A stretch of DNA of 29,797 nucleotides from an uncultured Collinsella sp. (GTDB lineage: Bacteria > Actinomycetota > Coriobacteriia > Coriobacteriales > Coriobacteriaceae): contig CABURR010000025.1 in NCBI GenBank assembly GCA_902493985.1, forward strand, positions 1 to 29,797. The letters run 5' to 3'. The notes under the pieces were generated by a model, which did no database searches, was not told the DNA's origin, and saw nothing but the letters and a program-made list of their open reading frames with translations. The position numbers and the translations under genes are program-made. This document shows, piece by piece, positions 23,291 to 29,797 of the stretch; position 1 is the stretch's first letter, and the number at the start of each line of letters is the position of its first letter.

Positions 23291-24157
23291 TTACTGCTGC
23301 AATGACCTTAATAGTCTAATTTCAGCTGCATAACCTGCAAGTTCGTTCGGAGTCTCCAAAATAAACGGCAGCGAACGCAAACGGCCATTCGATACAATAT
23401 TCTGCATAACCTGCATACCGCCACCAAATTCCTCGCTGCCAAGGTATCCCTTGCCGATGCACTCGTGACGATCTTTATGGGCGCCACAAGAGTTCTTCGA
23501 ATCGTTGATGTGTACGGCATGCAAGCGATCGATACCCACCACGCGGTCGAACTCGTCGAGTACGCCGTCCAGATCATGGATGATGTCGTAGCCGGCATCG
23601 CTCACATGGCAGGTGTCCAAACAAACGCCCAGCTTATCGGACAGCTCTGGGCACTTGGCGGCAACGCCCTCGATAATGCACGCCAGTTCCTCAAAGCTGC
23701 GGCCCACCTCGGTACCCTTGCCAGCCATGGTCTCGAGCAGCACCGTCGTCTGCTGGCCCTCAAACATCACCTGGCACAGGGTGTCGACAATCATCTGAAT
23801 GCCGGCGTCGGAGCCCTGCCCCACATGCGCACCGGGATGGAAGTTGTAGTAGTTGCCGGGCAGCGCTTCCATGCGCCGCAGATCCTCTGCCATGGCCTCC
23901 AGGGCAAACTCGCGCGCCCGCTCTTTGGCTGAGCAGGGGTTATAGGTATACGGGGCATGAGCCACGAGCGGGCCAAAGTCGTTTTGCTCCATAAGCTCGC
24001 GCAGGGCCGCCACGTCATCCATGTCAAGGTCTTTCGCCTTGCCGCCGCGCGGGTTGCGCGTAAAGAATGCAAAGGTATTGGCGCCAATGGACAACGCTGT
24101 CTCCCCCATTGCCCGATAGCCCTTCGTCGTCGAAAGATGACACCCGATCGTCAGCAT
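23291..24157 (-). CDS. nfo: Endonuclease IV (apurinic/apyrimidinic endonuclease)
   Basis: A 288-residue Nfo-type enzyme that cuts DNA 5' to abasic sites in base excision repair. The zinc ligands line up in order: His67 (LVAHAPY), His107 (YYNFHPG), Glu142 (VLLETMAG), Asp181 and His184 (CLDTCHVSDAGYD), His216 (HAVHINDSKNSCG), Asp229 and His231 (HKDRHECIGKGYLG), and the C-terminal Glu in PFILETPN. This is a complete trinuclear site at normal spacing. ATG 24155-24157 follows AGGAGGGAG. The leader contains a 79-bp palindromic element at 24175-24253. It is the last of three same-strand genes. Confidence 0.94.
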   Translation of the reverse strand: MLTIGCHLSTTKGYRAMGETALSIGANTFAFFTRNPRGGKAKDLDMDDVAALRELMEQNDFGPLVAHAPYTYNPCSAKERAREFALEAMAEDLRRMEALPGNYYNFHPGAHVGQGSDAGIQMIVDTLCQVMFEGQQTTVLLETMAGKGTEVGRSFEELACIIEGVAAKCPELSDKLGVCLDTCHVSDAGYDIIHDLDGVLDEFDRVVGIDRLHAVHINDSKNSCGAHKDRHECIGKGYLGSEEFGGGMQVMQNIVSNGRLRSLPFILETPNELAGYAAEIRLLRSLQQ

Positions 24158-24174
24158 CTCCAGCTCCCTCCTCA

Positions 24175-24253
24175 TCAGTTGCGGAAAAATACGGTCTATT
24201 GGTGCCTTATTTTGGCGCAATCAGACCGTATTCCACCGCAAGTTATAAAAGGG
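24175..24253 (-). repeat. 79-bp palindromic intergenic element, copy 1 (before nfo)
   Basis: Same length and ends as the element at 25341-25419 (TCAGTTGCGG at one end, CGCAAGTTATAAAAGGG at the other). The inner stem differs but still pairs: TACGGTCT against AGACCGTA. On the minus strand it reads as TTGCGSYRGAATA-like units, two direct and one inverted, ending just before the nfo ribosome site. It could be a structured leader RNA or a small mobile palindrome. Confidence 0.75.
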
Positions 24254-24309
24254 GCATCAAGAGCAAAGGCCTCCAGGCATTCCAAGCGCTGGCGCCATGC
24301 CCCCACGCC

Positions 24310-25329
24310 CTAAAGTTTCAAGCGAATCGCATCGATGATGTGCGCACAGCGCTGTGTGGCGGCTAGGGACATGATGGGGCTTTCGAGTTTCCCCGCCTGA
24401 ATGAGCTGCGTCGCATGCGACGCCTCACCGTAAAAATCATCGACTTCAAATGGTGCATCGATTTCGAGTACTCGACCGTCGGAATACTTCACATGAGCGA
24501 GCGCGGGGCGATGGAGCCGCTCGATTTCCAACGAGCCCCGCTCGCAGGCAATCGTTAAGCGGCTTTCATATATTGCTTCGCCGTCGCACACCATATGAAT
24601 GGGTATACCGCCGACGCTCATATGGATCTCGTCGGCCCAATCGACGCGACCGCCCGATACGTCACGCCAGCGAACTTCACGGGACGAAACCTCGCAAGCG
24701 CCCGCGAGCAAATCCTCAAACCAACCGACCGCATAGCAGCCCATGTCATATAGACAGCCGCCCTGCAACGGATCAAGCAGATAGCCCGAAGGAGACTCGC
24801 CGTAATCGAGCTTTTGCACGCTTTCAATCGAGACAATACGGCCAAGCTCACCCGACGCAAACAAGTCCTTCACGCGAGTGCGCATCGGGCAAAACCGATT
24901 CTTCATTGCCTCCATAAACAGCACGCCGCGCTCGCGAGAGGTGGAGGCAATCGAGAGAGCCTCTTCCTCACTCAAAACGGCCGGCTTTTCGCACAGCACG
25001 GCCTTTCCGGCACGCAGCGCGCGACAGGCCCAACGCGTATGCATGCCATGCGGAAGAGCCAAGTAGATTGCGTCGACATCGGGGTCGGCAATCAGCGCGT
25101 CATAAGCCGCATCGCCGTTATCGTCGACCGAGGCATGGCCATGCGCAGCATCGATCGAAAACGCTCGGCAAAATTCCTCGACATGTGCAGGAGTGCGGCC
25201 GGCCGCAGCCACCAGCCGTGCCCCGTCGACCTTCTTGAGCGACGATGCAAATCGATGAGAAATGTACCCAGCGCCCAAAATGCCCCAACGAACCTCGCGC
25301 GAATCATTACATGAATCCCGATGGCCCAC
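24310..25329 (-). CDS. Gfo/Idh/MocA family NAD(P)-dependent oxidoreductase
   Basis: A 339-residue dehydrogenase, likely acting on a sugar or cyclitol. The Rossmann motif WGILGAGYISHRFASSL (GxGxxx) lies near residue 17, then LVAAAGRT, DAIYLALPHGMHTRW and the family's catalytic-lysine motif VLCEKPAVL (EKP). GCLYDMGCYAVGWFEDLL provides the Asp/Tyr-type active-site helix. The length is normal. The start is GTG 25327-25329 with GAAGGGGG upstream, the ribosome site being formed at the end of the 79-bp palindromic element. It stands between an aldo/keto reductase gene and nfo. The substrate is not deducible. Confidence 0.88.
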   Translation of the reverse strand: MGHRDSCNDSREVRWGILGAGYISHRFASSLKKVDGARLVAAAGRTPAHVEEFCRAFSIDAAHGHASVDDNGDAAYDALIADPDVDAIYLALPHGMHTRWACRALRAGKAVLCEKPAVLSEEEALSIASTSRERGVLFMEAMKNRFCPMRTRVKDLFASGELGRIVSIESVQKLDYGESPSGYLLDPLQGGCLYDMGCYAVGWFEDLLAGACEVSSREVRWRDVSGGRVDWADEIHMSVGGIPIHMVCDGEAIYESRLTIACERGSLEIERLHRPALAHVKYSDGRVLEIDAPFEVDDFYGEASHATQLIQAGKLESPIMSLAATQRCAHIIDAIRLKL

Positions 25330-25340
25330 GACAGCCCCCT

Positions 25341-25419
25341 TCAGTTGCGGTGGAATAGTCCCTGTTTAAGCCCTATTCTGCCGCAAGCAGGAACTATTCC
25401 AGCGCAAGTTATAAAAGGG
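25341..25419 (-). repeat. 79-bp palindromic intergenic element, copy 2 (before the oxidoreductase gene)
   Basis: It fills almost the whole gap between the aldo/keto reductase stop codon (25420) and the GTG at 25329. Its ends are nearly identical to copy 1 (22 of 23 bases at 25397-25419). The variable inner stem TGGAATAGTCCCTG pairs with CAGGAACTATTCCA (13 of 14), so pairing is kept while sequence changes. Confidence 0.75.
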
Positions 25420-26610
25420 TCACGAGGAGCGCGTTTTGCCGAAGGCTTTAAGCGCGGCCGTTACGGGGCCCGGCTGGAAGCGTCGGCGCACGTCATCGAG
25501 ACGCTCGGGGATATCGATATGCTGCGGGCAGTGGCGCGCGCATTTGCCGCACTTGACGCAATTGCTCACCAGCTTGGGCTCGCTCGTGCGCACCGCACTC
25601 GCCGTAAAGTATTGCGACAGCCCCGTAAACCAGCTGTGCGCATAGCTCGCGTTGTAGGCGGCAAAGCAGGCGGGAATGTTGATACCCTTGGGACATGGCA
25701 TGCAGTAGCCGCATCCCGTGCAGGGCACGCGATTCGATTTTTCAAACTCCGTCAGCACGCGTGCGATGGCATCAAGCTGAGTAACTGTCATCGAATCCGG
25801 CAGGGCCCGATCGGCCAACGCCGCGTTCTCATCCACTTGCGCGGTATTGGTCATACCCGAAAGCAGCATCGTCACCTGAGGATGGTTCCACACCCACGAA
25901 AGCCCCCAAGCGGCAGGAGTGCGCAAATGCGGGTCACGAGCGCCATCGAGCACGGCGCGGGCCCGCGGCGGCAGCTTGCCTGCCAGACGCCCGCCCAGCA
26001 GCGGCTCCATCACAAACACCGCGAGCCCGCGCTCCGCAGCCGCCATGAGTCCTGCCGTTCCCGCTTGGTAACGCTCGCCGGCATAGTTGTACTGTATCTG
26101 GCAAAAATCCCAGTCATATGCGTCAAGCATCGTCAGGAAATCAGCCGCGCTGCCGTGGTACGAAAAACCAATCTGGCGAATGCGCCCCGCCGCCTTTTGA
26201 CGCGCGATCCAGTCCTCGATACCCAACGCCACCACGCGCTCCCACTGCGCAGGCGAGGTGATGTTGTGCATAAGGTAATAGTCGATATGGTCGGTCTGCA
26301 GGCGGCGCAGCTGCTCGTCGAAGAACCGATCGAAATCCTCCGCGCATTTGCACGAAGCATGTGGCAGCTTGGTCGCGAGCAAAACCTGGTCGCGCAAGCC
26401 CAGGCGCTCAAGCGAAGCGCCCACACAAGCCTCGTTGCCGGGATAGAGATAGGCCGTGTCCAGGTAGTTAATCCCCTGCTCCACCGCACGGGAGATGATG
26501 GCGTCGGCGGTCTTCGCATCCGGGCGTCCCGGCGCACCGGGAAACCTCATGCAGCCCAGCCCCAACGCCGAGATACGGTTGCCGCTTTTGGGGTCAACGC
26601 GGTATTGCAC
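25420..26610 (-). CDS. Aldo/keto reductase with C-terminal ferredoxin-like 4Fe-4S domain
   Basis: A 396-residue oxidoreductase of the AKR type found in anaerobes. It starts MQYRVDPKSGNRISALGLG; the GTG at 26608-26610 is chosen because AGGGAGG lies 4 nt upstream and this is where family members begin. The catalytic tetrad is visible as Asp/Tyr in INYLDTAYLYPGNE, Lys in LATKLPH and His in YYLMHNI. The tail has CTGCGYCMPCPKGINIP (from residue 297) and CVKCGKCARHCPQHIDIP (from 351), two four-Cys groups for iron-sulfur clusters. It reduces an unknown aldehyde or ketone, or accepts electrons through the clusters. The next gene follows within 91 nt. Confidence 0.92.
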   Translation of the reverse strand: MQYRVDPKSGNRISALGLGCMRFPGAPGRPDAKTADAIISRAVEQGINYLDTAYLYPGNEACVGASLERLGLRDQVLLATKLPHASCKCAEDFDRFFDEQLRRLQTDHIDYYLMHNITSPAQWERVVALGIEDWIARQKAAGRIRQIGFSYHGSAADFLTMLDAYDWDFCQIQYNYAGERYQAGTAGLMAAAERGLAVFVMEPLLGGRLAGKLPPRARAVLDGARDPHLRTPAAWGLSWVWNHPQVTMLLSGMTNTAQVDENAALADRALPDSMTVTQLDAIARVLTEFEKSNRVPCTGCGYCMPCPKGINIPACFAAYNASYAHSWFTGLSQYFTASAVRTSEPKLVSNCVKCGKCARHCPQHIDIPERLDDVRRRFQPGPVTAALKAFGKTRSS

Positions 26611-26697
26611 GGCCCCTCCCTTCGCCATCAGCGCCCCGGCAAGGCGAAACACAATGGTCACGCGGCCGAAACATCGTGGAATCGCAATCGAGAACGT

Positions 26698-26727
26698 ATC
26701 GTAACGCAGCAGAAATCGAGCTGTCAC
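26698..26727 (-). promoter_or_regulatory. Probable promoter of the aldo/keto reductase operon
   Basis: On the minus strand GTGACA (26722-26727), 18 nt, TACGAT (26698-26703) is a fair sigma-A promoter about 90 nt before the GTG start. It lies in the divergent gap shared with the small plus-strand gene. Confidence 0.5.
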
Positions 26728-26773
26728 GGCACCGCTTTAACATCAGCAAAAAGCCCGATGAAAGGAGGCGACC

Positions 26774-26968
26774 GTGACCACACGTGAGGACGCCTACCCC
26801 TGCCCCGGCGAGCAGTACATCCTCTCGGTCGACCGCTATCAGATCGAGGTCATGGACCATCTGGACGAGCTTCCCGCCACAGGCGCCGTCATCTTCTGCA
26901 CCTTCCCCAAGGTGCGCGATGGCGTTGGATATCCCGCACGCGTTTTCGCGGTCTGCCCCGCAGCGTAA
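26774..26968 (+). CDS. Small unrecognised protein (64 residues)
   Basis: I do not recognise this protein. GTG 26774-26776 has an excellent AAAGGAGG 4 nt upstream and the frame ends before a strong terminator at 27041-27066, so it is probably translated. The product has 64 residues, with no signal peptide or membrane helix. It contains a mixed alpha/beta pattern (EQYILSVDRYQIEVMDHLDEL, then GAVIFCTFPKV) and ends in AVCPAA. It is divergent from the aldo/keto reductase gene. It could be a small beta-barrel-type domain or a remnant of a larger protein. Confidence 0.55.
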   Translation: MTTREDAYPCPGEQYILSVDRYQIEVMDHLDELPATGAVIFCTFPKVRDGVGYPARVFAVCPAA

Positions 26969-27040
26969 GCTCCACGCGTCCATTCATTTAAAAATCGCCA
27001 CCCTGCATGCACAAGGTGCGCTGGCGGCATACAATCCATC

Positions 27041-27066
27041 AGGCGCCCCTTACGCGGGCGCCTTTT
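27041..27066 (+). terminator. Intrinsic terminator between the small gene and the ketopantoate-reductase-like gene
   Basis: AGGCGCCC (27041-27048) pairs with GGGCGCCT (27056-27063), followed by TTTT. Only 20 nt separate it from the next ATG. TACAAT at 27030-27035 could be the -10 of a promoter whose transcript begins with this hairpin. Confidence 0.8.
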
Positions 27067-27085
27067 ATATGGGGAGATAATTCAC

Positions 27086-28000
27086 ATGCAGATCAACAAG
27101 GTCACCTTTATCGGCAAGGGCGGCGTCGGGCTACTCTACGGCAGTATGATCGCCCAGGCACTCGGCAACGACGCCGTCGAATACGTTATGGATGACGCCC
27201 GTTTTGAGCGTCACGCGGGCGATGCGCTCACCGTCAATGGCAAGCCCTGTGCGCTCAAGTCCGTCCGCGCCAGCGAGGCAACGCCCGCCGATCTGGTCAT
27301 TCTCACGGTCAAGACGACTGGACTCAACCAAGCACTCAAGACCATGGAGCGCATCGTGGGACCCAATACGCTCATCGCCTCGCTGTGTAACGGCATTACG
27401 AGCGAGCAGAAGATTGCCGAACGCTTTGGCTGGAAGCACACCGTCCTGGGTATCTGCCAGGGCATGGACGCCGTATTCCTCGACGGCGCGCTCACCTTTA
27501 CCAACACTGGCGAAATCCGCTTTGGTGCGGCAGCCGGCACCAACCCCGCGACCGTCGCCGCCATCGACGAGCTCTACACACGCTGCGGCATCGCCCATAC
27601 CGTCGAGAGCGACATTGCGCACCGCATGTGGGCCAAACTCATGCTCAACGACGGCATCAACCAGACCTGTATGGCCTACGGCGGGACCTACGGAAGCGCC
27701 ACGGAGCCGGGCTCCGAGCAGCGTCGCTGCTTTGTTTCCGCCATGCGCGAGACGCTTGCAGTCGCCAACGCCGAGGGCGTTGAGCTGACCGAGGCAGACC
27801 TGACGCAAATGGTGCACCTCATCGAGGGAATCGACCCCGCCGGTATGCCCTCGATGGCTCAAGACCGCATCGCACAACGAAAAACCGAAGTTGAGGAGTT
27901 CGCGGGCACCATCTGCCGTCTGGCGGCCAAGCACGATATCCAGGCACCGCAAAACGAGTGGCTCTATCGGCGCATCCGCGATATCGAGGCAAGCTGGTAG
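27086..28000 (+). CDS. Ketopantoate reductase family protein (ApbA/PanE-like)
   Basis: A 304-residue NADP-dependent 2-ketoacid reductase. The N-terminal dinucleotide motif is FIGKGGVGLLYG (Gly10, Gly12, Gly15), followed by DLVILTVKTTGLNQAL and LIASLCNGITSEQKIAERFG with the Asn-Gly of the substrate pocket. The C-terminal helical domain has HRMWAKLMLNDGINQTC with the catalytic Lys, then a Ser/Asp-rich M-A-Q-D pattern (GMPSMAQDRIAQRKTEVEEFAG) with the conserved Glu. It reduces 2-dehydropantoate to pantoate in coenzyme A synthesis if it is true PanE; many paralogues act on other ketoacids. ATG 27086-27088 follows GGGGAG at a long spacing. No other pan genes are nearby. Confidence 0.85.
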   Translation: MQINKVTFIGKGGVGLLYGSMIAQALGNDAVEYVMDDARFERHAGDALTVNGKPCALKSVRASEATPADLVILTVKTTGLNQALKTMERIVGPNTLIASLCNGITSEQKIAERFGWKHTVLGICQGMDAVFLDGALTFTNTGEIRFGAAAGTNPATVAAIDELYTRCGIAHTVESDIAHRMWAKLMLNDGINQTCMAYGGTYGSATEPGSEQRRCFVSAMRETLAVANAEGVELTEADLTQMVHLIEGIDPAGMPSMAQDRIAQRKTEVEEFAGTICRLAAKHDIQAPQNEWLYRRIRDIEASW

Positions 28001-28033
28001 CGCCAACGCGCCGCATTCAACAGCCTTAACAGC

Positions 28034-28074
28034 AAAGCCGCCGCAAGGGAACCTTTCCCCTGCGGCGGCTTTCA
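28034..28074. terminator. Intrinsic terminator after the ketopantoate-reductase-like gene
   Basis: AAAGCCGCCGCA (28034-28045) pairs perfectly with TGCGGCGGCTTT (28061-28072), extended by an inner GGG/CCC. It lies 34 nt after the plus-strand stop codon and also downstream of the converging small membrane-protein gene. Confidence 0.85.
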
Positions 28075-28108
28075 TCTTCGTCTATGACCGGCGGCAACCT
28101 CACAACAG

Positions 28109-28315
28109 TTAGCGTTGCGACTCAGGCACCTCGTCCTCGCCATCGCGGCAAAGAACTACACCCGCACTTCCCAGCAGCGCAGCCGCGATCAACGCACCGA
28201 CCACGATAGAGGCAGCCCCACAAGACCCCTGCATACCCGCGACGAGCGCGGCCGTAGGACCAAGGCAACCAAGCGTCAATGCAACGGCGGCAACGGCGAT
28301 ATCTCGAGCGTTCAC
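28109..28315 (-). CDS. Small two-helix membrane protein
   Basis: A 68-residue protein of unknown function with two hydrophobic segments: about residues 6-27 (IAVAAVALTLGCLGPTAALV) and 34-56 (ASIVVGALIAAALLGSAGVVL), ending in an acidic tail (CRDGEDEVPESQR). The GTG at 28313-28315 has GGAGG about 10 nt upstream. No homologous family comes to mind. It lies between two terminators, on its own transcript, with a hairpin ACGAGAAA/TTTCTCGT (28328-28352) just upstream. It could be a stress or membrane-modulating small protein; confidence that it is expressed is moderate. Confidence 0.5.
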   Translation of the reverse strand: MNARDIAVAAVALTLGCLGPTAALVAGMQGSCGAASIVVGALIAAALLGSAGVVLCRDGEDEVPESQR

Positions 28316-28424
28316 AAGACCACTTCCTCCACGAGAAAGACTTTGTTTCTCGTGACTTAGTGTGCCCCGCGCCCATATGCGCGGCGTACTGCCACGGTAA
28401 GCGCTCTGTTAACTCAAGCACGCA

Positions 28425-28478
28425 CAAAAAACGGGCGCCCTTACGTTGCCCAAAGGCTCGGTAAAGACGCCCGCCCGT
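28425..28478 (-). terminator. Intrinsic terminator of the secreted-protein gene
   Basis: On the minus strand ACGGGCG (28472-28478) pairs with CGCCCGT (28431-28437), with inner stems TTAC/GTAA and GCC/GGC, followed by a run of six T. The rest of 28316-28502 holds only the hairpin near 28328-28352. Confidence 0.75.
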
Positions 28479-28502
28479 CATGTCCTATCGGCTTATGGCA
28501 GA

Positions 28503-29279
28503 TTACCAACCGGTATAGTAGTCGGTGGTTCCGGCTGCGCAGCCGGAGTCATAGACCTTGCACTCGCCCTTGGATCCGGTAAACGTGGAGCCCTGAGCCT
28601 TATCGCCCGCGGCCACGACGTAGTAACCATCGGAATCGCGCCAAAAGCCCTCGGAATCCTGCGTCCATTCGCCCGTGCGGTGGTGATACAACACGTTGCT
28701 GCTGTAATAAGTCTCGCGGCGGCCGTTATAGTTATTGACGCCGCTCGAACGCGTCAGGCCCGAGCCGTTCGCGTAATACACAGCAGACGCGTAAGACGAG
28801 CCGGAGCCGGCGTTGTAATACGAAGCCTGAACGGCCTCAGCAGCCTCGGCTTCGGCTGCAGCAGCCTCGAGCGCCTCGCGCTTGGCATCCTCAAGCGTGG
28901 AGCGGAGCTCATCGAGCTCGGTCGACTTGGCGTCGACCTCCCCCATCGTCAACAGGCTGCCCGCACCGTCGATGCAACGCTGCAACACAGCGCGCTCGTC
29001 ATCGGTGGCATAGTCGCCATACATATTCATAATGATCTGAGCGCGCATCTCCAGGGAATCGCGCTTCGCCCCCATCGAGGCGTTCCACTCCTGCATAGAG
29101 CCATAACCGTCACCGCGGTAGTCGACGGGCTGCACCAGCGTCGCCTCGGACGGCGTAGATCCGACCGTATCGGATAGTGTTGCCGCGTGGGCATCAGTTG
29201 CGCCGACGCCCGCCAAAAGTGCCACGGTCAGAGCGGCGGAAAGGGCGGCGGCTTTCGGTTTTCGTGAATCGATCCTCAT
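28503..29279 (-). CDS. Secreted coiled-coil protein with Tyr/Gly-rich C-terminus, unknown function
   Basis: A 258-residue exported protein. Residues 1-32 form a signal peptide (MRIDSRKPKAAALSAALTV, cleavage after AHA). A mature N-terminal helical part follows, then a coiled coil of roughly residues 112-150 rich in Ala/Glu (STELDELRSTLEDAKREAL). A low-complexity Ser/Tyr/Gly/Asn stretch (ASYYNAGSGSSYASAVYY) leads to a C-terminal module with FWRDSDGYYVVAAGD and GECKVYDSGCAAGTTDYYTGW. The last part, with two Cys, resembles C-terminal modules of secreted cell-wall-associated proteins in Gram-positive bacteria, but I cannot name a family. ATG 29277-29279 follows GGAGG at 11 nt. It has its own terminators on both sides. 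Confidence 0.75.
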   Translation of the reverse strand: MRIDSRKPKAAALSAALTVALLAGVGATDAHAATLSDTVGSTPSEATLVQPVDYRGDGYGSMQEWNASMGAKRDSLEMRAQIIMNMYGDYATDDERAVLQRCIDGAGSLLTMGEVDAKSTELDELRSTLEDAKREALEAAAAEAEAAEAVQASYYNAGSGSSYASAVYYANGSGLTRSSGVNNYNGRRETYYSSNVLYHHRTGEWTQDSEGFWRDSDGYYVVAAGDKAQGSTFTGSKGECKVYDSGCAAGTTDYYTGW

Positions 29280-29487
29280 GTAGCTGGAAACCTCCGTAGT
29301 GCGTTTTTGCTGCGTTTGGGCTGCGTGTGATTCGATCGCGCTGCATAGTACCCCGAGCAAATCGCGACCTGCGGTTTTACTCAAAAGGCGCACGTCAATT
29401 GCGTAAAACTCACATCCACTCAACAGGAGTTTTCCACATCTCGATTGCATAAAGCATGCCAAAAACCCTGTAACAGCGCCCTTCCTA
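29280..29487. other. Upstream region of the secreted-protein gene
   Basis: About 210 nt with several AACGCA/ACGCAG repeats just before the ribosome site (29290-29325) and a possible -10 TACTAT near 29343-29348 on the minus strand, without a good -35. I looked for a c-di-AMP (ydaO-type) leader, common before wall-protein genes, and did not see its conserved core. Confidence 0.3.
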
Positions 29488-29531
29488 TGCAAATAAGGCG
29501 CCTGTGCAACCATCGTTCGCACAGGCGCCTT
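29488..29531 (-). terminator. Intrinsic terminator of the sulfhydrylase gene
   Basis: AAGGCGCCTGTGC (29495-29507) pairs perfectly with GCACAGGCGCCTT (29519-29531); on the minus strand TTATTTG follows. It lies 60 nt after the stop codon of the sulfhydrylase gene. A small hairpin GCAAGG-GGT-CCTTGC is also present near 29567-29581. Confidence 0.85.
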
Positions 29532-29591
29532 GAGCAGGCATTTTATGCAGTTATACCTATCGAGTCGCAAGGGGTCCTTGCACAAGTCGCC

Positions 29592-29797
29592 TTACTCGTC
29601 CAGCGCGGCGAAGGCCTGCTTCAGATCCCAAATGATATCCTCGGCGTTCTCGGTACCGATGGAAAGACGGATCGTGGAGGGCGTGATGTTCTGCTCGGCG
29701 AGCTCCTCGGCAGAGAGCTGGGAGTGCGTGGTGGTAGCCGGGTGCACGACGAGCGACTTGACGTCGGCCACGTTGGCGAGCAGCGAGAACACCTGCA
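29592..29797 (-). CDS. metY: O-acetylhomoserine/O-acetylserine sulfhydrylase, C-terminal fragment (cut by window edge)
   Basis: The visible 68 codons are the end of a PLP-dependent Cys/Met-metabolism enzyme. FSLLANVADVKSLVVHPATTTHSQL contains the conserved SLVxHPAxTTH signature, where Ser/His contact the substrate carboxylate. TPSTIRLSIGTENAEDIIWDL is the normal C-terminus (RLSxGxE with the carboxylate-binding Arg). The family makes homocysteine from O-acetylhomoserine and sulfide. The frame stays open to the window edge, so the rest of the gene lies to the right. MetY is preferred over cystathionine synthase or lyase because of the NITPSTIRLSIGTEN pattern. Confidence 0.88.
   Translation of the reverse strand, partial: QVFSLLANVADVKSLVVHPATTTHSQLSAEELAEQNITPSTIRLSIGTENAEDIIWDLKQAFAALDE

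Noticed and set aside
24175..24253. Ordinary terminator for the oxidoreductase gene
   Set aside because: The hairpin lacks a T-run, is 57 nt beyond the stop codon, and has a same-length relative at 25341-25419. It is therefore better described as a repeated element.
28446..29177. A 243-codon plus-strand frame opposite the secreted-protein gene
   Set aside because: It is a shadow frame without a ribosome site. The minus-strand product has a signal peptide, a good ribosome site and a terminator.
29280..29487. c-di-AMP (ydaO-type) riboswitch before the secreted-protein gene
   Set aside because: The conserved core sequence and stem arrangement are not visible.

Overview
The window looks like chromosomal DNA of a high-GC gut actinobacterium of the Coriobacteriia, most likely Collinsella or a close relative. 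This rests on base composition, the protein style (DUF3793 plus flavodoxin, a YolD-like partner of a Y-family polymerase, an Amadori-product operon) and strong AGGAGG-type ribosome binding sites. The genus is inference. No rRNA, tRNA, CRISPR array or origin was found.

Layout. 1-430: the 5' part of an IS256-type transposase gene, broken by an in-frame amber codon. 488-7268 (minus): a GntR/HutC-type regulator, then a five-gene operon: YfcC-type transporter, amidohydrolase, FrlC-like epimerase, FrlB-like deglycase and FrlD-like kinase. Together these would import Amadori compounds such as fructoselysine, phosphorylate them and split them into glucose 6-phosphate and an amino acid. A promoter with an overlapping dyad lies in front of the transporter gene. 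7419-9808 (minus): two HAD phosphatases and deoxyribose-phosphate aldolase. 9809-10564: a long non-coding stretch with large dyads. 10565-13433 (plus): a compact three-gene operon of an unrecognised protein, a ClpP-like serine peptidase with an intact triad, and a soluble VirD4/TraG-like ATPase. This is the best candidate for an undescribed system.

13575-15269 (minus): glucose-6-phosphate isomerase. 15468-16043 (minus): an isolated, altered N-terminal half of an iron-type alcohol dehydrogenase, flanked by inverted copies of a 31-bp repeat. 16230-18153 (plus): an SOS-type Y-family polymerase and YolD-like protein behind two LexA-like boxes. 18180-18563 (minus): a small membrane-anchored copper-binding (HMA) protein with a CsoR-like operator. 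18738-19908 (plus): DUF3793 protein and flavodoxin. 20041-23143 (minus): a polar amino-acid ABC importer whose permease carries an added extracytoplasmic domain.

23291-26610 (minus): aldo/keto reductase with a ferredoxin-like tail, a Gfo/Idh/MocA oxidoreductase and endonuclease IV. A 79-bp palindromic element stands directly before the translation start of the second and third of these genes. 26774-28000 (plus): a small unknown protein and a ketopantoate-reductase-like protein. 28109-29797 (minus): a small membrane protein, a secreted coiled-coil protein and the C-terminus of an O-acetylhomoserine sulfhydrylase.

Several intrinsic terminator hairpins sit immediately upstream of ribosome binding sites, leaving little or no room for a separate promoter. 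Attenuation or partial read-through may therefore be common here.
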